IMG/VR virus record: IMGVR_UViG_3300034103_001773
Span: 1 to 20,681 of that record
Strand: one strand, 5' to 3'
Origin: a virus
Length of the DNA stretch: 20,681 nt
The notes beneath the pieces are model-generated. The model was given only the letters and a program-made list of their open reading frames with translations, did no database searches and was not told the origin of the DNA. Shown here piece by piece: positions 5,664 through 13,277 of the stretch. Both the position numbers and the translations under genes were made by a program. The number at the start of each line of letters is the position of its first letter. Position 1 is the stretch's first letter.

Positions 5664-5843
5664 ATGGATAGAGAAAAGCTTAAGCTAATTGTCAGAAACC
5701 TTGAATCTCTGGTAGAATGTTTGAAGTCAGAGATCTATTCTGATGTAGATTCGTACAAAACAAGTTACGAAGAAATAGCACCTTACATTACCGATTACGA
5801 CGAAGTATTTTATGATGGAGACGATGATGGATACCCAGACTGA
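5664..5843 (+). CDS. Hypothetical acidic protein, 59 aa
   Basis: A frame of 59 codons starts 25 nt after the promoter -10 box. The N-terminal third is a predicted helix (DREKLKLIVRNLESLVECLK). The rest is acidic and rich in tyrosine, ending YDGDDDGYPD. Its last 17 nt overlap the start of thyX, so both share one transcript. AGGG at 5650-5653 is a weak, slightly distant ribosome-binding site. I do not recognise the family. Its regular composition and promoter position favour a real gene. Confidence 0.65.
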   Translation: MDREKLKLIVRNLESLVECLKSEIYSDVDSYKTSYEEIAPYITDYDEVFYDGDDDGYPD

Positions 5844-6543
5844 ATTTGAGTTTATGAAACCAGAAGTAAAACTCATTAGCGTTACTCCTGATGCAGAGAA
5901 GCATATGGCATACTGTGCAAGGGTAAGTAATCCTGCTAATCAAGAGAATGAAAAGTTCTCTGGACTGCTCAAGTATTGTATTCAACATCAACACTGGAGC
6001 ATCTTTGAACAAGCAAGTATGACAGTAGAGATCAATACAACTCGTGGTATTGCGGCTCAAATTCTCCGACATAGAAGTTTTACATATCAAGAATTTTCAC
6101 AACGATATGCAGACACAAATCTGCTGAATAAAACTATTCCTCTTCCCGAACTACGTAGGCAGGATACAAAGAATCGCCAGAACTCCATTGACGATATTCC
6201 TGATTATTTGAAACTGACTTTAACAGAAGATATTCGCGTTCATTTTGAGCATGGTCTACGCCTCTACAACCGCCTTCTGGAGAAAGGAGTGGCAAAGGAG
6301 TGCGCAAGGTTTGTACTGCCCTTAGCGACGCCCACACGCCTCTATATGACCGGTTCTGTAAGGTCATGGATCCATTACATTGATTTGCGTTCTTCTCATG
6401 GCACACAGAAGGAACACATGGAGATTGCAGAACTAGTACGATGCATTTTTACTTGTCAGTTTCCTGCAGTATCTGAAGCACTTGGTTGGACTCGTGAAGG
6501 ATGCTCTGAGTGTAATGATGCACCTTCTATTACTATTGAATAA
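5827..6543 (+). CDS. thyX: Flavin-dependent thymidylate synthase
   Basis: ThyX makes dTMP from dUMP with methylenetetrahydrofolate and NADPH through FAD, supplying thymine for phage DNA replication. The defining ThyX signature RHR-x7-S is present (RHRSFTYQEFS, residues 81-91), followed by QRYA. The C-terminal region carries the arginine-containing substrate motif (GSVRSWIHYIDLRS). The 238-aa length is normal. Several in-frame ATGs lie at 5812, 5815, 5824 and 5827; I chose 5827 because GGAG (5817-5820) is 6 nt upstream. It follows the promoter embedded in the terminator and overlaps the 59-aa gene. Confidence 0.95.
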   Translation: MDTQTEFEFMKPEVKLISVTPDAEKHMAYCARVSNPANQENEKFSGLLKYCIQHQHWSIFEQASMTVEINTTRGIAAQILRHRSFTYQEFSQRYADTNLLNKTIPLPELRRQDTKNRQNSIDDIPDYLKLTLTEDIRVHFEHGLRLYNRLLEKGVAKECARFVLPLATPTRLYMTGSVRSWIHYIDLRSSHGTQKEHMEIAELVRCIFTCQFPAVSEALGWTREGCSECNDAPSITIE

Positions 6544-6546
6544 ATA
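6539..6546 (+). promoter_or_regulatory. Possible late promoter
   Basis: AATAAATA overlaps the thyX stop, 22 nt before the ATG at 6569. It matches seven of eight bases of the T4 late consensus. Position is plausible; the stop-codon context makes chance occurrence possible. Confidence 0.4.
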
Positions 6547-6568
6547 TTCCTATATTTTTATGTAACAT

Positions 6569-6817
6569 ATGGCAACATATCCTGTTATTAACAAACAAAC
6601 TGGTGAACAAAAAGAAGTGACAATGAGTGTTCACGATTGGTCCCAGTGGAAAGAAAATAATCCTGATTGGGATAGAGATTGGTCTGATCCTGCTACTTGT
6701 CCTTCATCAGGAGATCTAGGAGAAGTCTATGACCGACTGAAAAAGTCACATCCTGGATGGAACGATGTTCTTCACAAAGCATCAAAAGTTCCAGGATCTA
6801 ATGTAAAACCACTCTGA
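6569..6817 (+). CDS. Hypothetical Trp-rich protein, 82 aa
   Basis: A short soluble protein with six tryptophans and a repeated W-x-D/N pattern (HDWSQWKENNPDWDRDWSDP). It starts like FmdB-type zinc-ribbon proteins (MATYPVINKQTGEQKEV), but the Cys pairs that would bind zinc are absent; only one Cys (TCPSSG) is present. The C-terminus (SHPGWNDVLHKASKVPGS) looks conserved in style with FmdB-like tails. I regard it as a conserved cyanophage protein of unknown function. It lies just upstream of phoH. Confidence 0.7.
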   Translation: MATYPVINKQTGEQKEVTMSVHDWSQWKENNPDWDRDWSDPATCPSSGDLGEVYDRLKKSHPGWNDVLHKASKVPGSNVKPL

Positions 6818-6824
6818 CATAATT

Positions 6825-7583
6825 ATGCCAACGAAAAAAAGAAATTCTCCTCAAAATCCTGTTCCATTTGGAATGAGTAATAGGCAGATGAAACGTAAGA
6901 AGCCAATCAATCTTGATATCATGAAGGCGATTGAACCTTTAACTGATAATCAAGAAGAATTTTTTAGATCATATAAACTAGATCAAAACATTGTTGCTTA
7001 TGGTTGTGCGGGCACTGGTAAAACTTTTATTGCGCTGTACAACGCACTTAGAGATGTGCTTGATGAAAGATCGCCATATGAAAAGATCTATATTGTTCGT
7101 TCTCTAGTAGCAACAAGAGAAATTGGATTTCTTCCCGGAGACCATGAAGATAAGTCTTCACTTTATCAGATTCCTTATAAGAACATGGTGAAGTATATGT
7201 TTGAAATGCCTGATGATTCTGCATTTGAAATGCTATATGGAAACCTCAAAACTCAAGGAACGATTAGTTTTTGGAGTACTTCTTTTATTCGCGGAACTAC
7301 TCTGGACAATGCAATCATTATTGTAGATGAATTCCAGAACTTAAATTTCCACGAACTTGATTCAATCATCACTCGTGTTGGTGAGAATAGTAAGATCATG
7401 TTCTGTGGTGATGCCACTCAATCAGATTTGATTAAATCAAATGAAAAGAATGGGATTGTTGACTTCATGAAAATTCTACGTATTATGCCTTCATTTGATA
7501 TTGTAGAATTTGGTGCAGAAGATATTGTTCGTTCTGGACTAGTTAAAGAATATATTCTTGCAAAAATGGAATTAAACGTATGA
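6825..7583 (+). CDS. phoH: PhoH-like P-loop ATPase
   Basis: PhoH-like proteins are P-loop ATPases related to the helicase superfamily 1 core; they are very common in marine phages and their job is unresolved. Here Walker A is GCAGTGKT at residues 60-67 and Walker B is IIIVDE at 164-169, followed by FQNL. A sensor-like GDATQSD segment follows further on. The 252-aa length is typical of phage PhoH. The N-terminal 35 residues are basic and probably flexible. It overlaps the nuclease gene by 4 nt (ATGA), so the pair is probably co-translated. It is often linked to phosphate stress, but I see no Pho box here. Confidence 0.95.
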   Translation: MPTKKRNSPQNPVPFGMSNRQMKRKKPINLDIMKAIEPLTDNQEEFFRSYKLDQNIVAYGCAGTGKTFIALYNALRDVLDERSPYEKIYIVRSLVATREIGFLPGDHEDKSSLYQIPYKNMVKYMFEMPDDSAFEMLYGNLKTQGTISFWSTSFIRGTTLDNAIIIVDEFQNLNFHELDSIITRVGENSKIMFCGDATQSDLIKSNEKNGIVDFMKILRIMPSFDIVEFGAEDIVRSGLVKEYILAKMELNV

Positions 7584-8260
7584 GTTTTATTCATCATAAT
7601 TATCTCGGTGATATTGAACTAGAATGTAAAACTACAGAAAGCATCCGTCTCTATAACCTACCTAATGGAGATTGGGTGCCTTCTATTACATCAGTAACTT
7701 CTTTTTATAATCGTCAAATCTTTGTAAAGTGGCGTGAACGTGTTGGACTTGAAGAAGCAAATCGTATTACTAAAAGGGCAACTACAAGAGGAACTGACTT
7801 CCACCAAGTCTGCCAAGACTATATGGAAAATAAAGAACTAAACTGGGATGATTATCAACCTCTGACAAAGTTTATGTTCTACCATCTCAAACCAGAACTT
7901 GATAAGATAAATAATATTCATGCAATTGAACGTACACTCTACTCTCAGTATCTTGGATTAGCGGGCAGAGTAGATTGTATTGCAGAATACGAAGGTGAAC
8001 TTGCAGTCATTGACTTTAAGACATCAGAAAAAATCAAACCAGAAGAATGGATTGAGAATTACTTTGTCCAAGAAATGTTTTATGCTGCTGCATATTATGA
8101 GATGACTGGCAAAGTCGTTAAAAAGTTAATTACTTTAATGGTAACTCCTGGTGGGGAAGTGAAAGTATTTGACAAAAGAAACAAAGACGACTATATTAAG
8201 TTATTAGTCCGATACATTAAAGAATTTGTACATCACAATACTAGGCAAGATGGAGAATGA
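7580..8260 (+). CDS. RecB/Cas4-like PD-(D/E)XK exonuclease
   Basis: A nuclease of 226 aa with the motifs of the RecB/MGME1-like family: His75 in GTDFHQ, Glu117 (AIERTL), Asp132 in GRVDCI, the Asp145-x-Lys147 pair in VIDFKTS and a later Gln164 (FVQEMFYAAAYY). These are the expected metal-binding and catalytic residues. It probably processes DNA ends during recombination or replication; its neighbours phoH, gp33, gp59 and gp32 support a role in DNA metabolism. Cysteines for an iron-sulfur cluster, as in Cas4, are not arranged here. It overlaps phoH by 4 nt and gp33 by 11 nt. Confidence 0.88.
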   Translation: MSFIHHNYLGDIELECKTTESIRLYNLPNGDWVPSITSVTSFYNRQIFVKWRERVGLEEANRITKRATTRGTDFHQVCQDYMENKELNWDDYQPLTKFMFYHLKPELDKINNIHAIERTLYSQYLGLAGRVDCIAEYEGELAVIDFKTSEKIKPEEWIENYFVQEMFYAAAYYEMTGKVVKKLITLMVTPGGEVKVFDKRNKDDYIKLLVRYIKEFVHHNTRQDGE

Positions 8261-8507
8261 ATTAGAAAAAGTTCTAGAAAGCAAATTCTTTTGTCCTTCA
8301 AGGTTTGCTCAAGAAATTGAAAAATTAGTTCAGGTCAATGTTGACATGAGTTACATTGACGCTATTGTTCATTTCTGTGAACAAAATAACATTGACGTAG
8401 AATCTGTTCCTAAACTTATTTCAAAACCTCTGAAAGAGAAGATTAAGTATGAAGCAATGGAACTTAATTTTCTCAAGAAAACTTCCCGCGCAAAATTAGT
8501 TTTTTGA
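8250..8507 (+). CDS. 33: Late-promoter transcription accessory protein gp33
   Basis: In T4, gp33 bridges RNA polymerase, the late sigma factor gp55 and the sliding clamp gp45, so that late transcription depends on replication. The 85-aa protein aligns by eye with the C-terminal part of T4 gp33: an IEKLV helix, then MSYIDAIVHFCEQNNID (T4 has MSYLEATTAFLEENSIP), then LKEKIKYEAMELNFL. It is shorter than the 112-aa T4 protein because the N-terminus is reduced. I chose the ATG at 8250. A factor of this type implies that the late-promoter-like sequences in the window are used. Confidence 0.85.
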   Translation: MENELEKVLESKFFCPSRFAQEIEKLVQVNVDMSYIDAIVHFCEQNNIDVESVPKLISKPLKEKIKYEAMELNFLKKTSRAKLVF

Positions 8508-9104
8508 ATGATGCCGTTTGATGCTTATCGTGAATACCTTGCTCTAAAGAATCACTTTACAAAAGATTCTTATGATTACTTTAAATATAATAAAAAAGTA
8601 AGAGCATCTGTCCAGTCTTTTTATAAAAGAAAAGATCGCTTTTGGTTTGAAAAGTTTGCAAGAAATAAAACTGATCAAGAGGTTGTAGACTTTTTTGTTG
8701 CTAACTTTGTTTCTTCTAGCAATCCAGAAACTATTTGGATCGGGGAAATGATGAAAGAGGGTGAAGATAGATATCAACAATGGCAAAAGAAAGTCCAATC
8801 ACTGTCCTATATCTTCAAAGAAGAAAGTCAATCTTTATTTGAAGAAAACAAATTTGAAGATGTGTTCAAGTGTTCAAAGGGACATCCACCCTTACTTAAA
8901 AAGTTCCTGAGCGGGAAAATTAGTCTGGAAACCATGGTGATCTACGACAAAATATTCCTGTACGGGAATACTTTTGATAGGAAACTGAAGGATCCAGTGT
9001 GGGAAACCGTCAGTCGTAAAATTAAAAAGTATAATCCGTTTCTAAATATTGATGTACTGCGTTATCGCAAAATTTTGAAGGAAGTTATTTTGGGAGACAA
9101 ATGA
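8508..9104 (+). CDS. 59: Loader of replicative helicase, gp59
   Basis: gp59 loads the gp41 helicase onto gp32-coated single-stranded DNA at forks and recombination intermediates. The 198-aa protein matches T4 gp59 (217 aa) in overall plan: YREYLALKNHF at the N-terminus, YKRKDRFWFEKFA (T4 YQKRRDKYFFQKLS), a WIGEM segment (T4 WIGDI), the central LLKKFLSGKISLETMVIYDK (T4 LLQSNIISFETFILLDS) and a basic C-terminus. Either of two adjacent ATGs (8508, 8511) could start it. It abuts the gp33 stop with no gap and overlaps the next gene by 4 nt. Its substrate partner gp32 is encoded two genes downstream. Confidence 0.88.
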   Translation: MMPFDAYREYLALKNHFTKDSYDYFKYNKKVRASVQSFYKRKDRFWFEKFARNKTDQEVVDFFVANFVSSSNPETIWIGEMMKEGEDRYQQWQKKVQSLSYIFKEESQSLFEENKFEDVFKCSKGHPPLLKKFLSGKISLETMVIYDKIFLYGNTFDRKLKDPVWETVSRKIKKYNPFLNIDVLRYRKILKEVILGDK

Positions 9105-9445
9105 GTTTTTTTGATTCCGAATTTGTTCGTTCAGAGATGGCAGAAATTTCTGAACTTCAAGAAGAAATTTATGGAAGTGTTTTTAAGTTTCCTTCAATGA
9201 CGAAGGAAGATAAAATTCGTCACGTAGATCTTCTTGAAAAACTATTGAGCAAGCAACAGGTTTTGTATACTCGTATGAGTTTATCTGATGATCCTGAAGC
9301 AAGAGAGATGAAAGAAAAAATTTCAGACTCTGCTAGAATGATGGGACTTCCTGCTGGTGTTGACATGAATGTTATTTTTTCTAACATGACCAAAATGCTT
9401 GAGGTGATGAAGCAGCAGATTGACAAAACAGGTTCCGACCTGTAG
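9101..9445 (+). CDS. DUF1825 protein
   Basis: A 114-aa protein beginning MSFFDSEFVRSEMAEISELQ, with the continuous helical pattern of DUF1825, a family found in cyanobacteria and cyanophages. Further hallmarks are FKFPSMTKEDKIRHVDLLEK, VLYTRMSLSDDPEA and MMGLPAGVDMN. Its role is unknown. It appears to be an all-helical protein without catalytic residues and may form oligomers. It overlaps gp59 by 4 nt, and its stop codon lies inside the -10 box of the gp32 promoter. Confidence 0.88.
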   Translation: MSFFDSEFVRSEMAEISELQEEIYGSVFKFPSMTKEDKIRHVDLLEKLLSKQQVLYTRMSLSDDPEAREMKEKISDSARMMGLPAGVDMNVIFSNMTKMLEVMKQQIDKTGSDL

Positions 9446-9448
9446 AAT
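9420..9448 (+). promoter_or_regulatory. Sigma70-type promoter of gene 32
   Basis: TTGACA (perfect, 9420-9425) and TAGAAT (one mismatch, 9443-9448) are separated by exactly 17 nt. Transcription would start near 9455, giving a leader of about 40 nt before gp32. The promoter overlaps the end of the DUF1825 gene. Confidence 0.75.
9428..9443 (+). repeat. Inverted repeat inside the gp32 promoter spacer
   Basis: ACAGGT and ACCTGT form a perfect 6-bp inverted repeat around TCCG. It fills almost all of the -35/-10 spacer and overlaps the first base of the -10 box, a typical place for an operator. In read-through RNA it would form a small hairpin. No T run follows, so it is not an intrinsic terminator. 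Confidence 0.6.
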
Positions 9449-9493
9449 AACAAGGTACACACAAGCCAAATCCTACAAATCCGAGGTAATCTA

Positions 9494-10444
9494 ATGTCTT
9501 TTTCTGACCTTAAAAAACAATCTTCTCTTGGTTCACTGACTTCCAAACTGGTAAAGGAAGTAGAGAAGATGAGTACAACTTCTGGCGGCGCAGATGAGCG
9601 TCTCTGGAAACCCGAAATGGATAAGACTGGTAATGGTTTCGCAGTCATCCGTTTTCTTCCTGCTCCTGAGGGCGAAGAACTTCCTTGGGCAAAAATGTAT
9701 TCTCATGCCTTCCAAGGACCTGGTGGTTGGTACATTGAAAACTCTCTGACTACCATTGGTCAGAAAGATCCACTGGGCGAACACAATCGTGAACTCTGGA
9801 ACAGTGGTTCTGAAGCAAACAAAGAAACTGTTCGTAAGCAGAAGCGTAAACTTTCTTATTACAGCAACATCTACGTTGTAAAAGATCCTACAAATCCTCA
9901 TAACGAAGGTAAGGTATTCCTCTTTAAGTATGGTAAGAAGATCTTTGACAAGATCATGGAAGCAATGCAACCTGAGTTTGAAGATGAGACTCCTATCAAT
10001 CCTTTTGACTTCTGGCAAGGTGCAAACTTCAAACTGAAGATTGTGAAGAAGGATGGTTATTGGAACTATGATAAGTCTGAGTTTGGTCCTGTAGAACCTC
10101 TACTGGATGATGACGATGCTCTTGAAACAATCTGGAAGAAAGAGTATTCTCTTGCAGCAGTAACTGCTCCTGATCAATTCAAGTCTTATGAAGAACTTGA
10201 GCGTCGTATGAATATGGTTCTTGGTCTTAAGAACTCTTCTCCTGCTCGTTCTCGCGCAGTGGTTGAGCAAGAAGATGAACTGGAAGAGTTTCAACAAACT
10301 CCCACAGTCCAAGATCGTGTTGTAGAGGAACTGGAGCAGTCTTATGCTCGCTCCAAGTCTCCTTCACTTCCTGTAGTTACAAAGGAAGTTGATGAAGATG
10401 AAGATGATGCTCTTGCATATTTCCAGCGTCTTGCTGAAGATTGA
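9494..10444 (+). CDS. 32: Single-stranded DNA-binding protein gp32
   Basis: gp32 coats single-stranded DNA cooperatively in replication, recombination and repair. The 316-aa protein keeps the T4 plan: a basic N-terminal B domain (DLKKQSSLGSLTSKLVK), an OB-fold core (AVIRFLPAPEGEELPWAKMYSHAFQGPGGWYIEN to NPFDFWQGANFKLKIVKKDG), and an acidic C-terminal tail (EVDEDEDDALAYFQRLAED) that recruits partners such as gp59. The zinc-binding cysteines of T4 gp32 are absent; the matching region reads ENSLTTIGQKDPLGEH. The ATG follows CGAGGTAAT. Arginine codons are largely CGT, as in highly expressed genes. The A-rich leader before the ATG would suit translational autoregulation as in T4. Confidence 0.93.
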   Translation: MSFSDLKKQSSLGSLTSKLVKEVEKMSTTSGGADERLWKPEMDKTGNGFAVIRFLPAPEGEELPWAKMYSHAFQGPGGWYIENSLTTIGQKDPLGEHNRELWNSGSEANKETVRKQKRKLSYYSNIYVVKDPTNPHNEGKVFLFKYGKKIFDKIMEAMQPEFEDETPINPFDFWQGANFKLKIVKKDGYWNYDKSEFGPVEPLLDDDDALETIWKKEYSLAAVTAPDQFKSYEELERRMNMVLGLKNSSPARSRAVVEQEDELEEFQQTPTVQDRVVEELEQSYARSKSPSLPVVTKEVDEDEDDALAYFQRLAED

Positions 10445-11113
10445 TCAAGAATAAAGTCTAATATTCTCTGCTCTCTTAAGGGTTTCACTCACATACTGGG
10501 TGGAACCCTCTTTATATGGCATGATTTCATCCATATCATTTAATACTACATTTATGTAATCTGCCTTTAGAACAAAAATATTTCTCTTGGCATCTTCAAT
10601 TTTGCTTTCATAATCATAGTTTGTGACTGGAACTGCAATATTTGTCTTTGTAACATAAGACTCTAGATTAGAATCATAATATTCAACACTATAATTAGAA
10701 TCTACAATTAATCCTGCAGGGACAATTGTTACTCCCGAACTGTCTATAATTCTTGTGGTTTCATAATGATGTGTTTCAAAAATTATTTCATCAGAACCAT
10801 ACTTATTGATAAGAAAATTTTGAAAAGAATCTTGAGTTAATGGCCACTCAGTTTGAACGTTCAAAATATTATTTGAAAGAAGAATCAACCAGTCTAATGT
10901 TTCATCACCATAAACTTCATACGCAACATTATCTGGACGATCATCTCCAATAATTTGATACTTGGTGAAGAATGTTAGATCTCCAAAAATATCATCACGA
11001 AGTTTTCCTTTCTTGAAAAGATTTTTGACAGTTCTGTATTCTGATATATTCTTAGTGTCAGCAGTTCTACTGACGTATTCAAAGTTTGGAACTTGGCGAA
11101 AGTATGTTGGCAT
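10445..11113 (-). CDS. 53: Baseplate wedge subunit gp53
   Basis: gp53 joins adjacent baseplate wedges of the tail. The 222-aa protein resembles T4 gp53 (196 aa): an N-terminal ANKYR-like segment (YRTVKNLFKKGKLRDDIF), then the wedge motif around AYEVYGDETLDWLILLSNN (T4 ANAIYGNPQLYWVLLMCND), followed by a strand-rich part and a C-terminal helix (AKRNIFVLKADYINVVLNDM, T4 KLRQIKIIAKSDINSFMNDL). It is the last gene of the minus-strand cassette, 1 nt after gp48. Its stop abuts the gp32 stop with no spacing. No terminator is visible between the convergent genes. Confidence 0.88.
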   Translation of the reverse strand: MPTYFRQVPNFEYVSRTADTKNISEYRTVKNLFKKGKLRDDIFGDLTFFTKYQIIGDDRPDNVAYEVYGDETLDWLILLSNNILNVQTEWPLTQDSFQNFLINKYGSDEIIFETHHYETTRIIDSSGVTIVPAGLIVDSNYSVEYYDSNLESYVTKTNIAVPVTNYDYESKIEDAKRNIFVLKADYINVVLNDMDEIMPYKEGSTQYVSETLKRAENIRLYS

Positions 11114-11114
11114 T

Positions 11115-12644
11115 TTAGTAACCTATTTCGTCGTTTGCTAGTGGTCTTCCTGCTGTAGTCGATGTTTTTCCAGACGCTCCGCCATAATCATCTTCATAAA
11201 CTGGTTCAAGTTCACTGAATCTAAGAGATAATTGGTATGATGTCATTGTTTTTCTTTCGTCATTATATGTCATGTATGTTCCATCTGGAGTATAATCAAC
11301 ATCACAACTTATTAGAGCACATCTTTTAATTCTATTAATTGAAGGATGTTCTGAAAACTTTTCGCCATCCCAATGTTGATATCTGATTGCAAAGATATTG
11401 GGAGATTGGAGAAAAACGTTTGATGGTGTTGCCTTAACAGACATTCCTTGTTTGAAAAATCGAATAATTTTTCTAACTTGTTCTGCTTCTTTTGGATCTC
11501 TTGGAGACATTCTAAAAGTGAATGCAAAGGGACGTAAAGAAGGTCCGTTAAATAGCAACTCTAGGTTTGGATTTAGTATTGCTCCTGTTGCTCTTGATAA
11601 TAAATTCTGTGTTCCTACTGCTTCTTGTGCAAAATAAGTTTTAAATGCGTCTTGATATAAACCTTTTGTTGTTACTTCTCTAGCTATGACCCCCATAATA
11701 CGCGATACATTATCTCCTAGTTGGACCGCATCATCACTTCCAATTATTTTCATAGAAGCAGCTGCCCCATATGCTTGAATAGCATTTAATGTTCCTCCAC
11801 TCCAATCAACACTATTATTGTCACTAATTGATGGTTGAATTGGTAAAGTTACAGACCCCTTTATCTCCTCCAAATTGCGTCTATCTATTGACTTTACATT
11901 AGATTCAAAAGAGTTTGGATTTATTGTGCTACCAGTCAATCTTTTCATGGTGAAAGTTATTCTATCTTGCTTATTACTTTCTAATTCTTGTGGATAAAAT
12001 AGCGGAGGGCCATAATCCATTCTCACATTTTCGGATGGAATTGAAATATTAATTGGTTGTGCGCTTTCTACTGCATCTCTTGCAGCAATAGTTTGGGTAT
12101 CTCTTGCAACAATCTCTGGATCTGGTTGTTGGGGAGAAGGTGGTGCAACCGCATTTGCTTGCTTTACAGATACTACTTGTGCAAGTCCTGGTTGAGTATT
12201 TGCTGCAAGGTTTATAAGGTTGTTTTGCACTGCTTCATAAAACCTACCACCACTTGTAGTTAATGACTGTTGTGCGGTTGCTCCTAAAACTTCATCTCCC
12301 ACATTTTTTCCTGGAGGAATTTTCCCGAGATCTGCATCTTCTTGTGAGTAATTTCTAAAATTATAAGTTTTTCCATTATCTGTAGTAGATCCAGCCCTAA
12401 CCCATCCACCTGGATTAAAATTATCTATAGAGTCGGCAGTTCCTGGAGTCCATGTTTTTCCGTCAGAAGTTCTTGCTGCAGGCTTAGGTGCATAATATAA
12501 ATCAGTTCTTGCTGTTCCTTCTATAGGTTTTCCATTATTATCTACTTTATATCCAGTAATTGTTCTAAAGTAAAAATTTTGATTACTTCCAGGCAATTTT
12601 TGTGCAAATTGCTCACCGTAGATATATTTTATCTTATCAGCCAT
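11115..12644 (-). CDS. 48: Baseplate tail-tube cap gp48
   Basis: gp48 sits on the hub and, with gp54, starts polymerisation of the tail tube. The C-terminal 200 residues resemble T4 gp48: LLFNGPSLRPFAFTFRMSPR (T4 KVFTWDLTPRS), a helix of paired acidic and basic residues, FKQGM, then INRIKRCALISCDVDYTPDG (T4 IQSIRFDKTPNG) and a final strand SYQLSLRFSELEPVYEDDY. At 509 aa it is much longer than T4 gp48 (364 aa). The extra N-terminal 200 residues are Gly/Thr/Asn-rich (GKTWTPGTADSIDNFNPGGW) and look like an added surface domain. It lies directly before gp53. Confidence 0.8.
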   Translation of the reverse strand: MADKIKYIYGEQFAQKLPGSNQNFYFRTITGYKVDNNGKPIEGTARTDLYYAPKPAARTSDGKTWTPGTADSIDNFNPGGWVRAGSTTDNGKTYNFRNYSQEDADLGKIPPGKNVGDEVLGATAQQSLTTSGGRFYEAVQNNLINLAANTQPGLAQVVSVKQANAVAPPSPQQPDPEIVARDTQTIAARDAVESAQPINISIPSENVRMDYGPPLFYPQELESNKQDRITFTMKRLTGSTINPNSFESNVKSIDRRNLEEIKGSVTLPIQPSISDNNSVDWSGGTLNAIQAYGAAASMKIIGSDDAVQLGDNVSRIMGVIAREVTTKGLYQDAFKTYFAQEAVGTQNLLSRATGAILNPNLELLFNGPSLRPFAFTFRMSPRDPKEAEQVRKIIRFFKQGMSVKATPSNVFLQSPNIFAIRYQHWDGEKFSEHPSINRIKRCALISCDVDYTPDGTYMTYNDERKTMTSYQLSLRFSELEPVYEDDYGGASGKTSTTAGRPLANDEIGY

Positions 12645-12706
12645 CAGAACTCTTCCCCAAATACAAGAGGATTAATCATCTCAATTTTTTGTAGAGTATG
12701 AGACAT
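12644..12706 (-). CDS. Possible 20-aa leader peptide before gp48
   Basis: A 20-codon frame (MSHTLQKIEMINPLVFGEEF) ends in TGA overlapping the gp48 ATG (TGATG), a layout typical of translational coupling. The GGGGAAGAG sequence at its end would double as the gp48 ribosome-binding site. Its own start has no ribosome-binding site. It may be a real coupling peptide, an old remnant, or chance. Confidence 0.25.
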   Translation of the reverse strand: MSHTLQKIEMINPLVFGEEF

Positions 12707-12719
12707 TTATTGATACTTT

Positions 12720-13277
12720 TTATCTATTTATTCTAAACTTGGCATAATTTATTCTCTTCATATAATCAATCTCATCGTCGTATACCGTATGAAGTTGTCC
12801 AGCGACTTCATTCCAAGTGTAATTTCTTACACATTGTGTTATGTCAACATTCTCCCAATGAAAATTAAGTCCTCTAAATCCCCAAGGAAAAACCCCAAGT
12901 GTTGCAATTAAAGGATGTTGATCGTATTTTATATTTGGAGTCTTAGCATTGTAGATAAATGTATAATATTTTCCAACATCTGGTATAAATTCAAGGTCTT
13001 TAAAGATAGTAATTATCTCCAACATAATTTCTTCTGGATCATCTACGTTTCTGATTCTATTTTGTAAAATAGAAATACGTGACCTTGGTCGTGCTTTTTG
13101 ATAATCAGTATCATTCTCAATTAATTCTACCAATCTTTCTTTTGAAAGAGATTGATAATTACCAATAGATCCTTTTCCAGAGGCAGTCTGATAATATACT
13201 GTATATTTTGCCGCAATCTGAGCTAGTTCATTTTTTGAATACTCTGTTAATGGTTTCTCGTATCCAGTTAACGCCAT
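12720..13277 (-). CDS. Hypothetical tail or head protein, 185 aa
   Basis: Not assigned to a T4 gene. The N-terminal part looks like a helical SAP-like domain (TEYSKNELAQIAAKYTVYYQ, YQSLSKERLVELIEND). The C-terminal half contains an aromatic, strand-rich region that looks well conserved (GKYYTFIYNAKTPNIKYDQH, then PWGFRGLNFHW). Proteins with this latter pattern occur in large phages near virion genes. In T4, gene 4 neighbours gene 2 (DNA-end protector), so a head-completion role is conceivable, but I have no sequence evidence for it. It starts by TAATG overlap with the gp4 stop. Confidence 0.75.
   Translation of the reverse strand: MALTGYEKPLTEYSKNELAQIAAKYTVYYQTASGKGSIGNYQSLSKERLVELIENDTDYQKARPRSRISILQNRIRNVDDPEEIMLEIITIFKDLEFIPDVGKYYTFIYNAKTPNIKYDQHPLIATLGVFPWGFRGLNFHWENVDITQCVRNYTWNEVAGQLHTVYDDEIDYMKRINYAKFRINR
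12725..12732 (-). promoter_or_regulatory. Possible late promoter of gp48
   Basis: On the minus strand AATAAATA lies about 80 nt upstream of the gp48 ATG, at the very end of the preceding gene. A second, poorer copy (AATAAATG) precedes the 20-aa frame. Seven of eight bases match the T4 late consensus. Confidence 0.4.

Noticed and set aside
9220-10018. Antisense frames of 142 and 161 aa opposite DUF1825 and gp32
   Set aside because: They lie opposite two well-supported genes, have no ribosome-binding sites and show compositions typical of shadow frames.
10425-10470. Bidirectional terminator between gp32 and gp53
   Set aside because: Only short imperfect stems (for example AGAATA/TATTCT) are present and no T run follows on either strand.
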